64,000 nt of DNA, from NCBI GenBank assembly GCA_022113835.1, contig JAILWY010000007.1, positions 3,105,001 through 3,169,000 of the forward strand. Reading direction: 5' to 3'. Source of the DNA: Atopsyche davidsoni. Its lineage: Eukaryota > Arthropoda > Insecta > Trichoptera > Hydrobiosidae. The translations under genes and the position numbers were made by a program. Positions 22,966-34,705 of the stretch are shown piece by piece; the stretch's first letter is position 1; each line of letters starts with the position of its first letter. The notes beneath the pieces were generated by a model. The model searched no databases and was not told the origin of the DNA. It saw only the letters and a list, made by a program, of their open reading frames with translations.

Positions 22966-25900
22966 ACAATTAAGATTTCATCACCTACCATGTTGCACTT
23001 TCAATATTAAAAAAAAAAAAAAAAGAACGGTGGTGAAACTATCAATTACGTTAAGACACCTTGAACGTATAACTTAAATGCAGGTAGTTTTTTTTAAAAA
23101 ATATGTTCAGATGTACGTTTTAGCTTAGACTCCATTCTTCTTCAACAGTGCTTTCAGCACCTTTCTCTGTGATCAAATAACATGATAATATTGGGTGCAG
23201 TGGAAGAACCATGAAGATGTGATGTTGCAATGATATAAAAAAAAATACCCACTAGATACTTGTGGCTTTTTCAAGCTGAGAAGCGAAATTAAAAGCTTTT
23301 TATAATAATACTTGATACTGAAAAATAATTTACAAATAATCGGTGAAAGCTAGTTTAATATGTGTTTAAAATATAGTCTTACAAACCGTGTAAGACTCGT
23401 GTCTATACAGTGTAATGAAATAATTAAAATATTTAAATCTATGACCTTTTGTTGATTGAACTATTATTGAAACATTATCCGATAATCAAATTCAGTAGAT
23501 AGCCGAGGCTATCCCAGGTATCGACCTTAATTGATACGTGAGGTTTAATGGCTGGTAATTCAATTAAATAATATTATAATTAGGCGCTCTGCCCGGCAAT
23601 AACTCACGGGGACTACAATCAGGTGATGTAAGACCTCCATTACTTCAGGCTGCGCCGCTATGCAAAGTTCACCTTTATATTTTCCCATTTTAATTAGTAC
23701 GATTTAAATGCAAATGTGTGCACATTATGCTAATAATACACGAAAAACTAACAATAATAAAACGCTTAGTGTGAAATTTATTGTGTTTTTTTTTTTATTG
23801 AATTATTTTAATTTTTAAAATAATATGCATTGTTAAGTAAGCTTAACAATTATTTTTTTTATTTTAGTGTTTTAAATATTCTTTATGAAATTAAAATTAA
23901 AACCAATCCATCGATTGGACGATATTAATTAGAAATACTTGTTATACTTGGCGGTTGGTTCACCTCACTAAATAAACATATCTAAATTTTGTGCCACTAG
24001 TATAAATTCCACACCTATAACAATTTTCTTCCTCCAATGCCTTTTTTCCTAGAATTTTTCCCTATGCATAAATTAACATATTGTCACTTATAACGAAACA
24101 AAATTAAGGATGTTTATTCTTGTCTCTTTTTTGATTTTTATTTAATTTTATTTCGGCACAATGCCACTGTTGAAAATTAGTCGAAAAAAAACTATTCACG
24201 TAGTTATTTCGTTATTTTAAATTTTAACAGTTAAATTGAAATAAACTTTTCTTCAGTTCGCTGAATCCAAGATGTAAGATACGGGTTTTTAATTTTGAAG
24301 AGAGATTTTAACAGCCGCATTTCAATATTAAAAAAAAGATAAAGCCTTGAAAAATAATTGCAAACTTTTTTTGTTAGTGTTAAAAGTAAAGATGATTTTA
24401 TTTAAGACCACTGACACGTTGACTTGTATTTAAAAGAATAAAATAAAACATCTTTAATTTTGTTACTTTTTCCTTTTCTATTGTGTCACCAATAAATTTA
24501 CAAAGAATTTATTTTATATAATTTTTAATTTTAACATTTTATTAGAGAGTTAATTGATAATATATGTTCATATTTAATCGCATGTGCGTTTATACTCCGT
24601 TTTAATTTATAATTTATATATACAAATCTACATTTTCATAGGATTAGAAATTAATTATTATTAATTTAACATCTGAAATTATGACAGCAATACAAGGCAA
24701 GGCAGATATAAAATCTATATAAATACCAAGGCTTTGTTTATTTAGTCATATAGAAGGTGTTGCCAGTTTGATAGAATTCATGTAAAGTGCCTACATAATT
24801 TTATTGTCATCTCGCCTTTGCAAATCTGCATGCAAGTACAAATTATACAACGCAATATGCAACAATTTTCTAAAACCCTACATTACTAGTTTGATGAGTG
24901 CAAAAATAAATAATTTATAATAATTATCAACAACTGTACAATATAATTAGCTAAAAACAAATAATCAAGCATTTTCGGTGGATAGTAAAACCCTTTAACG
25001 GTATTGCACATACAATTCCCAATAAAACTTATACATGATCGAGAAGATTAAAGTCATTTTTCAGCAACCCTTGAATAATATCAAACGTAAAATAAAATAT
25101 AAAGTCCAAGTACCTTAAAATGCAAAGTATTAATATAAAAAAAATAAGTGTTAAGTATATTCAAAAAAGTTGATGATGAAATGTAAATAGTGTATTATAA
25201 ACACGTTAAATTGAATTAGTCCCAGCAAAGTGAATATATAAAAATAATTGTAATAGCAAGATTTTACAACTTTGGTAAATTTGAAGGATTTTTTTTTTTT
25301 AGGAAATTGCTTTGAGTGCCTCTTGATCAATTCGACTGAGGATACTAAAATAAAAAAATGTTTTTTAGAGGTTTTAGCTTAATGATAAAGTTTTATGCTT
25401 AACAATTATGAACAGTAAAATTATTTCACAGATTTTTAAACTCAAAAAGGATCGTATCACTATTTTTGCATCAACGACAGCGTTTAAAATAGTACAATGT
25501 ACCAGAATATGCACTGACTCGAATGAAGCGGATGAGCGAGTCATTCTGTGTTTCCATAAACTTAGATTAATTAAAAAGGTTACACGATTTAACTAGGGAG
25601 TGGGATAACACTCAAACAGGAGAATCACTCATGCAACACCAACTAACTACAAAAGCTCTCAAAGATATATTATATAACAATTTCAAATGTATTACATATA
25701 ATCAAAATTAATTCTAAGACAATCTCGTAGTTGCTTTCATACAAAAATGCTTTATGCATATATAACATCATGAGTGTTATTTATTTTATTATATGATATG
25801 TTTCAAGATCACTAAGTTTTATTATCAAGATAAAGCCTGTAAATATAAACAATTTGGTATATTCCATGCTCATACTGCTCTTGCAATATTTTGGTACATT

Positions 25901-26000
25901 ATCGCGGAAACAATCAGTATAAATTTAATACAAGTAAATAGATATGATCAAAAGTACATGATTGGTTATTTTGATTAAAAACCCTTGTTAAATAATCGTA
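22966..26000. other. A+T-rich stretch with one complex patch
   Basis: Mostly featureless. At 23,490-23,690 a more complex patch includes the near-perfect palindrome GATAGCC-GA-GGCTATC at 23,498-23,513 (a pair of inverted GATA cores). No gene or mobile element was recognised. Confidence 0.45.
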
Positions 26001-26240
26001 AGTGAATCAATTAAATCATCAGGGTGGTTTTGCAGAAGTGTCTCTTCTGCACAATCATCGAGTCATTCTCGCAGTCGTGACTGCGCTCGGTTATATTCAG
26101 CAATTAAATTAATTTAAAATCAGTCAACATTTAGGCGTTTTTGTTAAAATACACAATAAATCATCTCGCCGGTTGTCTGACACGTAGCATTGAGACTTCA
26201 ATACCTGAATGGGAATAACTCCTCATTCTGTGTTCAATTG
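26001..26240. promoter_or_regulatory. Island with twin perfect hairpins
   Basis: TGCAGAAG (26,031-26,038) and CTTCTGCA (26,044-26,051) form an 8-bp stem with a 5-nt loop. Eighteen bases further on, CGCAGTC (26,070-26,076) and GACTGCG (26,079-26,085) form a 7-bp stem around GT. The surroundings are of balanced composition, and the rest of the patch has several CpGs. It is too short for a microRNA precursor; protein-binding palindromes are more likely. Confidence 0.4.
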
Positions 26241-28012
26241 TTAACACGTACCGAAATAACAAACAAGATTGATTGATAATTGTATCATTATTATATGAAA
26301 TTTCAACACAACTACCGCCTTGAAGCACTTTAATATTTTAATCCGCAAATGTGCATTGATAAAAAATGATAATGATATCAGAATAAGAATATTCAATTGA
26401 TAATTAAATAATTTTTATTAGCACTTGAAATGTTTTATATTTTCATGCATGTGTGTTCCCAAAACCTTTTAAACTAAGTCTGTTTCAAATTAAATTATCA
26501 AATAATTTACTGTACAATAATTTTTACTAAAAACTGCTTATTTTGAGAGGGAAATAAATCGCACGAAGAGAAAAATGCAAAACACCAGGATTTTCAAAAC
26601 AGGTTTTGTAAGATGGATTATTTAAAAAATAAATAATTAGTTTTACTGTTTATTAACAGATTCTAACACACAAATTGCACGATGTGTCATTAATAAATAT
26701 ATTTTCAAAAAGTACTCATAATGATTTGGCATAGAAATGGTCAATAATAAATTTATTCAAATAAGTACTTATAAATGTAAAGTTAACTTCTACATTTTCC
26801 TCATATAAACGATTGTAATATTCCTTGTTATTTCCTGTTTGTTTGTGCCAATAACGAATTAAATAAAAAATAACTGAATGTATTAAAATTGAAATTATTG
26901 TAAACACGTTATAAAATTATTTTTTAAGCTTTCTATAAATTAATATCTTCCCAGAATATTTAACATAGAACTCATATAAAAGAATCAACTGAACTACAAT
27001 ATTTATAAATATATTTGATTACGCAACTCCAAAATCTTTATTTGGTGAAACCGAGCGATTTTAGGCCTGAATCGAATATTTGTGATATATCATTATGAAC
27101 AGGTTTTAAATAGAAATTACAGAGCCATCTTATCAATGAGCTGAAATATTTTGAATTAAAACCGCGATTCGTTGTAGCATTTTATGTTAATGACACCGCA
27201 ATGAGTAGTTTGAAGGAACGATATGGGCGATACTCTGTGGTAGATTTCCCCATGAGAGCTTCTCCTATTCTGCAAACTACTTGCTCGACTCTGACAGGAT
27301 GTCTTATCGGGGCACTGTTCTCAAAAACCATCAAACCACAACTAAACCTAATCGGTATTGTTTTAAAGTACACGTTACTAAAAAAGGTATTATTATGAGG
27401 TACTTCAGTATTGAATAAAAACTCAACAAAATGCAGTGAATTTTGTTAATGATACTTAAGCGAAAGAGCTCGCAGTCTCAGTTATAAATATCTGTTGCAT
27501 TTAAAATAAAAAAATAATTTTATTTGCGGGTTCCTATGTAACTTTTAGATTATATAAAATTTAATTATATTTAAAATATAAGGGTGACTAAAGTCTAGAA
27601 CTGATTTTACTTAGATATTTCAATTACGTAAAACTAAAAAGGATATGGAAATATTATTTTTATAAAATATTGCATGAAAATATTTAGGTGATTATTAAGT
27701 GTGTTGACAGTTTAAAGACAAGTCTAAAGACAGCCTCAGTACCGGGACCGAAACGTCAGCAGACTTAAAATACAACACAGCATTACACACACGTATATCA
27801 TTTATTTTTTAACCACTCCTTATTTTTTCAGAATGTGAATATAGCGTTATTTGAACAGAACTAGTCATAAATAATATAAAGGTTTTAGTGAAAAAGATTT
27901 GTATGTTTTCAAAACAGATTTTTTAGAAAGTGAAACCATGGAAAAGCTGAAAAAAAATTGAAACGTTGAAAAGTCACGACGGTAAATTTTGCATTTAAAT
28001 AGATATTTGTTT
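26241..28012. other. A+T-rich stretch
   Basis: A+T-rich except for 27,190-27,350, where both strands are open for about 63 codons. The minus-strand reading there has an acceptor-like TAGTTTGCAG but no matching donor. Its identity could not be settled: repeat fragment, conserved element or lost exon. Confidence 0.35.
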
Positions 28013-28075
28013 CAGAGTAATCGTATATCCTTGATAATGTTATTTTATTTATTACAATGAATCATCCTTCGGACA

Positions 28076-28468
28076 ATGTACAGCCATCTTTTGACTCGCG
28101 TCGGTATTGTTTTGGTTGTTTGCGTGGTTTTCTTATATGACGGAGGCTTGCGTCATGTCCCGAGCTCGTCCTTCCGAGATCTGCATACTAGAATGTTCTG
28201 TGCGACGTCCGAGCAGGTCCGGCGGATGACACGCTCTATTATTGTATTATATCATTCAAAGCAAGATTATCAAACCACAGTGCTTCTTAAAGATATCAAA
28301 ACAGTGATATTCAAACTCAATGATAGCACATTTGCGTATAACAAAAAAAATTTGCTCAGTGACACAGCCACGGCGGTCAAAAAGATCAACGATATAATAG
28401 ACAGACAATATGACTTCAAATACCACATTTTAAATAAACCTGTTAATATAGTAATTCACGCAAAATAA
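28076..28468 (+). CDS. Unidentified 130-residue protein, possible signal-anchored small gene
   Basis: An ATG at 28,076 with A at -3 opens a 130-codon frame ending in TAA at 28,466-28,468. An AATAAA overlaps the stop. The product starts MYSHLLTRVGIVLVVCVVFL, a plausible signal peptide or membrane anchor. The rest is of mixed polar composition with Lys/Asp-rich helical-looking stretches and no motif I recognise. An in-frame stop lies just upstream at 28,058-28,060, so the frame starts here. A splice-acceptor-like TTGTTTCAG ends at about 28,013, so this may be the terminal exon of a spliced transcript. No function is assigned. A chance open frame remains possible. Confidence 0.35.
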   Translation: MYSHLLTRVGIVLVVCVVFLYDGGLRHVPSSSFRDLHTRMFCATSEQVRRMTRSIIVLYHSKQDYQTTVLLKDIKTVIFKLNDSTFAYNKKNLLSDTATAVKKINDIIDRQYDFKYHILNKPVNIVIHAK

Positions 28469-28730
28469 AATATAACGGTTCGTACACATCAACTAACTAA
28501 GGTTCTTTGGTTGAACGCTTGTTTTTGGGTTAAAAAAATTATTTGCTAAATAATAGGTGGTTTAGAAAATAAAGGCCTATCGGGGTGTCGATCGAATTTT
28601 AACATTTATAAGGGTGCTTTCAATGAATTGTAAGTCAAACATAAATTTATAAACATTTATAACTATGTGATTGATTATCAACCATGTTCGATTGCAAAAA
28701 GTGCAATACTAAGTGCAAACTTAATACTTC

Positions 28731-28830
28731 ATTTTCATCAAGTGCCTCTCCTCAAATGAGGTTGGCGACCATTTCACTGAGCATATATTCATGCTGAGTC
28801 AGTTTTCTAAGGGGAAAATAATCTAGTGGA
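28731..28830 (-). repeat. Dispersed repeat with LINE-like 3' tail, minus orientation
   Basis: The reverse complement reads TTTTCCCCTTAGAAAAC, then TATGCTCAGTGAAATGGTCG, then AACCTCATTTGAGGAGAGGC. The same ordered blocks recur at 29,870-29,975, 32,725-32,845 and 34,612-34,700. This is one copy of the family described at 32,525. Confidence 0.7.
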
Positions 28831-28979
28831 TCCCTGGGTCCGAATTTGTTTATTATGCATTTTCCAGAAGCAAGTTGACGTCACACCAATTAAACTCTAT
28901 GATTTTTGAAACACTGCGTGCAATAATCAACACATAATTTCAATCCACCGTGTAATTGAAAACAATGCAGGTTTTAATT

Positions 28980-29340
28980 GCTCAATGAAAACAGTTTGGA
29001 TATCAGCGTGGTTGGAGGCGAGCCACGACCGAGTGACGCTGCAGACGGACCGTCATCAGTGTCATTACATCACCATCACTTATGACGCCCCGGCCTATTT
29101 GCAGACTCCCCTCATCTTGCTGTCCCGAGAGCTCGTAGTAAACATAGTGGTAGCTGTTCAGGACTTAGTCACGCCGTGACGGTCATTCATAAAAAATCGG
29201 ACTCGATCGTCATCCGTTATAGTCACCTGTTCGGTGACGCTCGCGGGAGGCATTTCCGTAGTACCCGCTAGACGTAGAGTAGCGGATGGTTACTGACTCC
29301 TGAAGGGTGACTGTTTCAGGAGGCTGTATACAATACACTA
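28980..29340. promoter_or_regulatory. CpG-rich island
   Basis: About 350 bp of CpG-rich complex sequence with repeated TGTCATTAC/CCGTCAT-type cores and a short imperfect hairpin (CTCCTGA...TCAGGAG) near 29,298-29,322. A 64-codon frame at 28,985 has no further support. It directly precedes the repeat at 29,344 and may partly belong to it. Confidence 0.3.
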
Positions 29341-29343
29341 AAA

Positions 29344-29980
29344 AACCTATTAATATGATCCCTGCTCTCTCCAATCTGTACCCTAAGCGTATGTAAAGGA
29401 TCGTGGACTTGGAATTATTGTGTGGGGGTTCCTGCTATTGTTTTTTTTTTTTTTTTTATATATATATAGGTTTGGTACCTTGCTTGTTATATACAAGGTT
29501 TTGTCGTCACAATTTGGGGAAACTTTCCAAACTAGTCGATCGAATTGATCTATAAATGGGAGTGACTGAAGCTACACCCCCTGGTTTATCTTTTTTATGG
29601 TTCCGATAACACGCTTCAAGAAGCCATCCAGTGACTTCATCAACTGAGGGTGTCTCGCCACTGACTTCAGGTCATCCAGGCACAGACCTTCCTGTCGGCA
29701 TTGGCTCTCCAGTTGGTGTCTCTGAAGACCAAAGATGGGGCTGCTATTGTTTATGTAGCTTGCTGCAAAAGAGATATCAGATCTAAACGCCAGAGCTTTG
29801 TAAGGAAATGATTATTAAAAACAGCAGCAATACGCAGACTTTTCCTTCCAATATAAAACTGCGGTGTAGCCTAACCTAACCCACTACACTATTTTCACCT
29901 TAGAAAACCATGAACACTGGTTCAACATGAGTATATGCTCAGCGAAATGGTCGGAATGGTCTTGAAGAAGAATAATTTAA
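29344..29980 (+). repeat. Dispersed repeat copy split by a later insertion
   Basis: The segments 29,344-29,431 and 29,741-29,980 are together collinear with the copy at 32,525-32,845. They share CTGTACCCTAAGC near the start, CAGAGCTTTGTAAG, GCAGCAAT-CGCAGACTTTT, CCCACTACACTATTTTC and GAAAACCATGAACACTGGTT. The insertion at 29,432-29,740 separates the two halves. The 3' end reads AAGAAGAATAA, as in other family members. Confidence 0.7.
29432..29740 (-). mobile_element. 5'-truncated poly-A retroposon with 12-bp target duplication
   Basis: CTGCTATTGTTT occurs at 29,432-29,443 and again at 29,741-29,752, flanking a 309-bp insert. The insert begins on the plus strand with a run of about 18 T followed by TATATATATA, which is a poly-A tail in minus orientation. 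On the minus strand a frame of about 55 codons is open from about 29,738 to a TAG at 29,572-29,574. It contains DDLKSVARHPQLMKSL and GTIKKINQGV, followed by about 130 nt of 3' untranslated sequence. This is the expected structure of a truncated non-LTR retrotransposon or of a retroposed transcript. I could not identify the parent protein. Confidence 0.75.
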
Positions 29981-32080
29981 AGCAGTAAGCACTAATTAAT
30001 TAATAAAAACTTTTAAATTTTATCAACAAAATAAATCGATTAACTGCTCCGTATTATAAAAAAGTCAATATATATTTTTTATAAAATAAACGTAACATGT
30101 ATTTTTACAAATAAAATATGATTTATTTATTATCTATAGAACATTCTAGACTTATGCAAACATTATTATATTATTATAATGATTCTGCATACTGCACTGA
30201 GTAATGAGGATTGTCGGTAAGTTCTAAGAACGCTTGCACGATTAACCGGAATGGGGTCAGAGTTCACGTGCCCTGGCGCGATATGTGTCAGACGATTTTC
30301 GACTTTCGCGGTTCTTGATTGTCATTTTCCCGGCGTTCGAGGAAACTCGGTATTACAATTATATGAAGTCCAAACAATAGAGGATGTGTACTAAGAATTT
30401 AGTCAGCTTCGCGGGAAAGTCATGTTGTTGACAATCTATAAGATGAATGAGTAATCGATACGAATAAAAAATATTAACATACATTTATTATAATTGAAGC
30501 GATGATGCATTTTTACCGACGACGATTTGTAATAGTGCACTTAATGAAGGATAAATATATTAAAAAAACTGATGACACAAACCGAAAAGATTAATTAGGT
30601 ATTATATCATTTTATAACATACACTTAATGTGTCCTTTTTGCCCTCTGGTTTAAATTATTTAACCACAAAGAAAGAAGAAGTAATGTTTGAAAGGTCTTG
30701 ATGTAGTAAAAGTTTTACGGGCAAGAAATAATACAGAAATAAGAGCTAGAATATTTTATACTTATTATCTAAGTTAAATAAATAATTTATAGTTAATCAT
30801 ATCTGACTAATTTATGTGAGCTTTTTAAAGCGCATAAGTTTATAAATCTAAAAACCATTCGGCCACCCTCTCACAAGGTCAAAACATAGTTTAGTTTTGT
30901 ATAATAAAACCTTGCTGGATATTTTTTAATAGTAAATGACCATACCTTGGTGGTGTGTTTATAAAAAAATATATCAGAATAATTTTCATAAAATTTATAT
31001 ATCATAATTTTTGAACATACAAACCTAACTAAAGTATTTAAGCAAAGTGAGATAAAATATTTCGATCTAATTTATTTAAGCTCCCCGTGATGTGGACATT
31101 GTTCTGGTCGTAGAATATTACAGCCGAGTAATGAGGGCTGCCAAATCTAAAAATTCACTTGCAGAGTTGTATTAGACACACAGCTTCAATTGCTTTTTAA
31201 TTCACTAAAATAAAACCAAACATTCATATTTAATTTCTTAGTAATATAATTCTAGATAAATTCTGGAGATTTAATTTTGTTCAACCCCAGAAAGCCTAGG
31301 CTTAAATTTAATAAATTTTCAAGTAGGTTTATTCAGATTTGAGTACTGAATCCTCTGCTCCTGTCACGAATGAACCAGACGTCCTGATATATCAGAAAGT
31401 TGTCTCAATTCTGATGAACCAGATTTCCAAAATACTCTGCATACTGGACGATCCCAATCTCATCGCAAACATTTGAACAGCTTGATATATGATATACTAT
31501 AGTATAAAAAAACTCATATTAAATTAGTGCTATTTAAATACCAATGTTTATGAACACCCTATTAATTTTAACACTTGATAGAAAACTGATTACTTAATTA
31601 ATAGTGGTTTGGTAATGAGTTTATAAATTGCATATTTGATGTAACAATATTTCGGATAATCGAATTTGGAAATTTCGTATTTTATAAAACATAAAGCAGT
31701 ATTATATAATTTCAGGAATTATTGGGTTGCCGTAATATTGATTTTCAGGTAATAGTGGATATATGATTGATCTATTTATATAAACATAATTTAGATAAGC
31801 CCAACAGCGATGATTTTGGTACTACTAAATATTATATATAAGTTGAGATTTTTTCATGTGTGGCCTAAAAATGAAATTCGCAATAATCTCCTATACAAAA
31901 AAATGCAGATTCGCTCAATATCTATTATCAATCGTTAATAAACGTTTTTGTATTTAAATTTTGTTGATATCCTCAAAAAAAAAATTAGAATCTATATATA
32001 GCTAAATAATCATTCTTAGCCGAATACAAATAATTTGTTTACATTATATTTCGTATGCATATTAACAACATGGCTGAAAA
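29981..32080. other. A+T-rich stretch with islands at 30.2-30.45 and 31.1 kb
   Basis: At 30,190-30,450 there is a CpG-rich block with a CACGTG E-box near 30,264. At 31,125-31,190 a patch shares CGAGTAATGAGG and a following CTTGCA spacing with CTGAGTAATGAGG at 30,200, hinting at two copies of an old repeat. The patch at 31,340-31,470 has no identity. The remainder is A+T-rich. Confidence 0.35.
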
Positions 32081-32490
32081 GCTGAGAGCCAATCGGGAAT
32101 TCGTTTAATAACGCATGCAAAATTGACGTCTCAATGGCTCCAGCCGAATATCACGAAAGCCTTTGAAAAATGGATTCATTAATTAAGAAGTTTACATCAC
32201 GGATTACGGCGCTCGGCCAATTAGCCGGAGAGCCAATAATAAAGAGTGATTCTTATAATCATTTACAATCAGCCGGTCGCGTCGTGTCAAGTCGCGGGGT
32301 CGACTGGTTACTGTCAATATTAAACCCATCGATTACTGGCTGCTGATTTATTGCTGAAATATAACTGTTCTGAAGGATTACAGCGTCTCTAATAGGCTTT
32401 ATTTATACTGCACACAATTCAATTAAAGGCTGTTTCTCAAACGCAGGCCATAAAAGTGCCAAACGCGGGTCGTGCCAGACACTTTTCAAA
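32081..32490. promoter_or_regulatory. Homeodomain-motif-rich island, candidate enhancer
   Basis: About 400 bp of balanced sequence with a dense set of TAAT/ATTA and TTTATT cores (GAATTCGTTTAATAACG, TTCATTAATTAAG, TCGATTACTGG, TGCTGATTTATTGC), paired CCAAT-like GCCAAT boxes and CpGs. There is no long open frame on either strand and no splice pair, which favours a regulatory role. It is immediately followed by the repeat copy at 32,525. Confidence 0.4.
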
Positions 32491-32524
32491 TGGTTACCAA
32501 TTATAAAAAAAAATTAAATCTTAA

Positions 32525-32845
32525 TATTGAAATACTCCTCCCTGCTCTTCTCATTCTGTTGCTCGTGCATGACTGCCATTCTGTACCCTAAGCATGTGTA
32601 AATGATCGGTAATGGAGTAGTGGACATGGAATGATTGTGGAGGGATGTGCTCTTCAGAGCTTTGTAAGAAAAGGATTTATAATAATGCTATTGGGCAGCA
32701 GCAATGCGCAGACTTTTTGTTGTAGAATTACCCACTACACTATTTTCCCCTAAGAAAACCATGAACACTGGTTCAGCATGAGTATATGCTCAGTGAAATG
32801 GTCGCCAACCTCCTTTGAGAAGAGACACTTGATGAAGAGATGAAA
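32525..32845 (+). repeat. Dispersed repeat (SINE-like or LINE 3' end), best copy
   Basis: This uninterrupted copy defines the family: CTGTACCCTAAGCATGTGTA, CAGAGCTTTGTAAG, GCAGCAGCAATGCGCAGAC, CCCACTACACTATTTTCCCC, AACCATGAACACTGGTTCAG, then GAAATGGTCGCCAACCTCCT and TTTGAGAAGAGACACTTGAT. The terminal AACCTCCTTTGAGAAGAGGCACTTGAAGAAGAA-like tail (written here as a consensus pattern only in part) matches the C-terminal end and 3' untranslated region of a LINE whose protein ends in LAQDR...MATNLL, visible at 34,470-34,515. A LINE-dependent SINE or LINE 3' fragments are the two readings. Confidence 0.65.
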
Positions 32846-32874
32846 TACTACTCCTAAGTATATGATACATATAT

Positions 32875-32965
32875 GTACAGTGATGAAGTAGCTGAATTGG
32901 CAAAGGGTGAGTTCGAACCCTATTTTGACCCAAAAATTCTTTCAAGGGTTTTTCTCGTTGTTTGT
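32875..32965 (+). repeat. tRNA-related fragment with B-box
   Basis: GTAGCTGAATTGGCAAAGG followed by GAGTTCGAACCC (B box GTTCGAACCC at 32,911-32,920) resembles the D arm and T arm of a tRNA. No full cloverleaf closes. A tRNA-derived SINE relic placed just after the dispersed repeat is likely. Confidence 0.45.
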
Positions 32966-33440
32966 AATGTAAAAATGTAAATCTTTTTTTAAAAATTTGT
33001 CTTATGTATATTGTCTTATAAATATATTGTATAAATAAAGTCGATTTATTAAGGTATACCTAAATCTACGACCCAAGACTTTTATTGATTTATTTAGATT
33101 ACGTCGCTTTGACAGAAGACTTTGAGTGGTAAATGATGGGTGTAAATCTATTTAGAGGATGGAGACTTGGTTAAGTTAAGTGTTTCAATTTGCAAAGTTC
33201 TCATTCTAGTATTGAGGTCACTTATCACTTTAAGTATTAAGTTATTTCAGTGTTTTTAATATTTACAAATTGCATTGCGTTAGCTGTGTACGTTTACCGC
33301 TTTATATATTTCACACTTTGAATGTGCAAATAGCTGACCTGCTATAATATCCCCTCTGAAAACGCTTTGGGAATACCAGAGAAATCATCAGTGGAGCGAA
33401 TCGTTTAATGGAGCATGGCACGGAGCCATTCTATTCATCA
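32966..33440. other. Spacer without recognised features
   Basis: A+T-rich to 33,340, then more complex to 33,470. No gene recognised. Confidence 0.4.
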
Positions 33441-33474
33441 TGAGGGAGACGACCCGAGGGAGACTTGGCTGTAT

Positions 33475-34254
33475 TAAAAGACTACCTCCGTTTCTCTGAG
33501 CTTATATTTTTCAACATTTGGGATCTGAGCAATTATAAAATGAGGCGTGGAGGACAATCGTGGCGACCAACTCACGATTAGAATACTTGAAACGATTTTT
33601 GTGAACAATATGGGTTTTCTGGTTTTCATTCGTATTACATACATTTGCTTACTGAAAGTTCTATAATTTTTTACTGTGCTTCTCTTCATAAGAGGTTTGT
33701 GACCATGTCACTGAGTCAGCCTTACTAATTTGGTTGAACCCCCGACTTGCAGCCACTGGCGCGAATTCCACGTCTTAATTTTCTCTCAACAATGCCTCAT
33801 TTTTTATAAATTTTTCCTTTGACAATCGGCTGGATTTATTTGGAATTTAACAACAGGTGGCGATAATTTTCCGGGAGGGACGGGAGGTCTGCTCTGTCCT
33901 CTCTGTGTCTTCGTGTCATAACAGCTTTTGCTCTCAGGCGGGTTCTAAGAAGCCGCGAGTTGGCGGCGGCGCGGGTCTTTCTCGGAAAGGCGGCTCGTGG
34001 GCACTCCGGCCAAGAGAGCAAATTCTCGGGAAACCAGAACAAACTCGGAGACCGGCACACATTGCATTCAACTCTCTCAAATGCCACCCAAACAAAACAA
34101 CAGCCAAAGAGACTATCGAATGGAAACCAGAAAACCCGCATTGTTCACTGAAATCGTGTCAAGTTTACAAACCGTGAATACTTGTCCTACACTTCTCATT
34201 TTATAATTGCTTATATTATTCTAATCAGCTAAGAGAAACGAAGGTAGTCTTTTA
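33475..34254. mobile_element. Long-armed inverted repeat element, about 780 bp
   Basis: The left arm (33,475 to about 33,640) and right arm (about 34,105-34,254) are diverged inverted copies. Both outer ends read TAAAAGACTACCT followed by CGTTTCTCT. Further in, both hold AGCAATTATAAAATGAG and GGGTTTTCTGGTTT. Read inwards from the opposite direction, both arms encode the similar string RM-TRKP-LFT-IVSS. The centre (33,850-34,090) is CpG-rich and open on both strands (101 codons minus, 106 codons plus). A foldback or MITE-like DNA element with long terminal inverted repeats is the likeliest reading. No clear target duplication was found. A minus-orientation fragment of the 32.5-kb repeat lies inside at 33,678-33,722. 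Confidence 0.55.
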
Positions 34255-34469
34255 TCACATCTAGGTTCCCTTGGGTTAACTACAAAAAAAAATGGGGATA
34301 TTTTGTTTGATAACGAAACGGCTAAGAGAGCACAAACCAAACGCTTTTTTGGTATCGATGAATATATTCTTAGTAAATTTTCAATACATTAATATATATT
34401 TAATGAAATTTTCTCAAAATTTGTGGCAATAGTTGGAAGTCAGGAATACAGCCGAACTAATAAGACTGG

Positions 34470-34705
34470 CCCAGGATAGACATAAATTCTGTGAGATGGC
34501 CACCAACCTCCTCTGAGAAGAGGCACTTGAAGAAGAATAATATATATTTTTATTTGAGCATGGTTTTTCTATGGCTTATTCTCTATATAGGGTGTAGAAG
34601 GACCCTGCGATCTTTTACACTATTTTCCCCTTAGAAAACCATGAACACCGGCTCAGTGAAATGGTCGCTAACCTCCTCTGAGAATAGGCACGTGATGAAA
34701 AAGAT
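34470..34705 (+). repeat. Two LINE/SINE 3' tails in tandem
   Basis: At 34,465-34,545 the plus strand reads CTGGCCCAGGATAGACAT and ACCAACCTCCTCTGAG, with a tail GAAGAAGAATAA. Translated, it gives LAQDR...MATNLL and a stop, like the C-terminus of a LINE reverse-transcriptase protein. At 34,612-34,700 a second copy of the 32.5-kb family follows, from the ACACTATTTTCCCCTTAG block to the AACCTCCTCTGAG tail. Confidence 0.65.

Noticed and set aside
27182..27398. Overlapping 63- and 65-codon frames
   Set aside because: Both strands are open over the same bases, no splice pair or motif; coding status cannot be decided.
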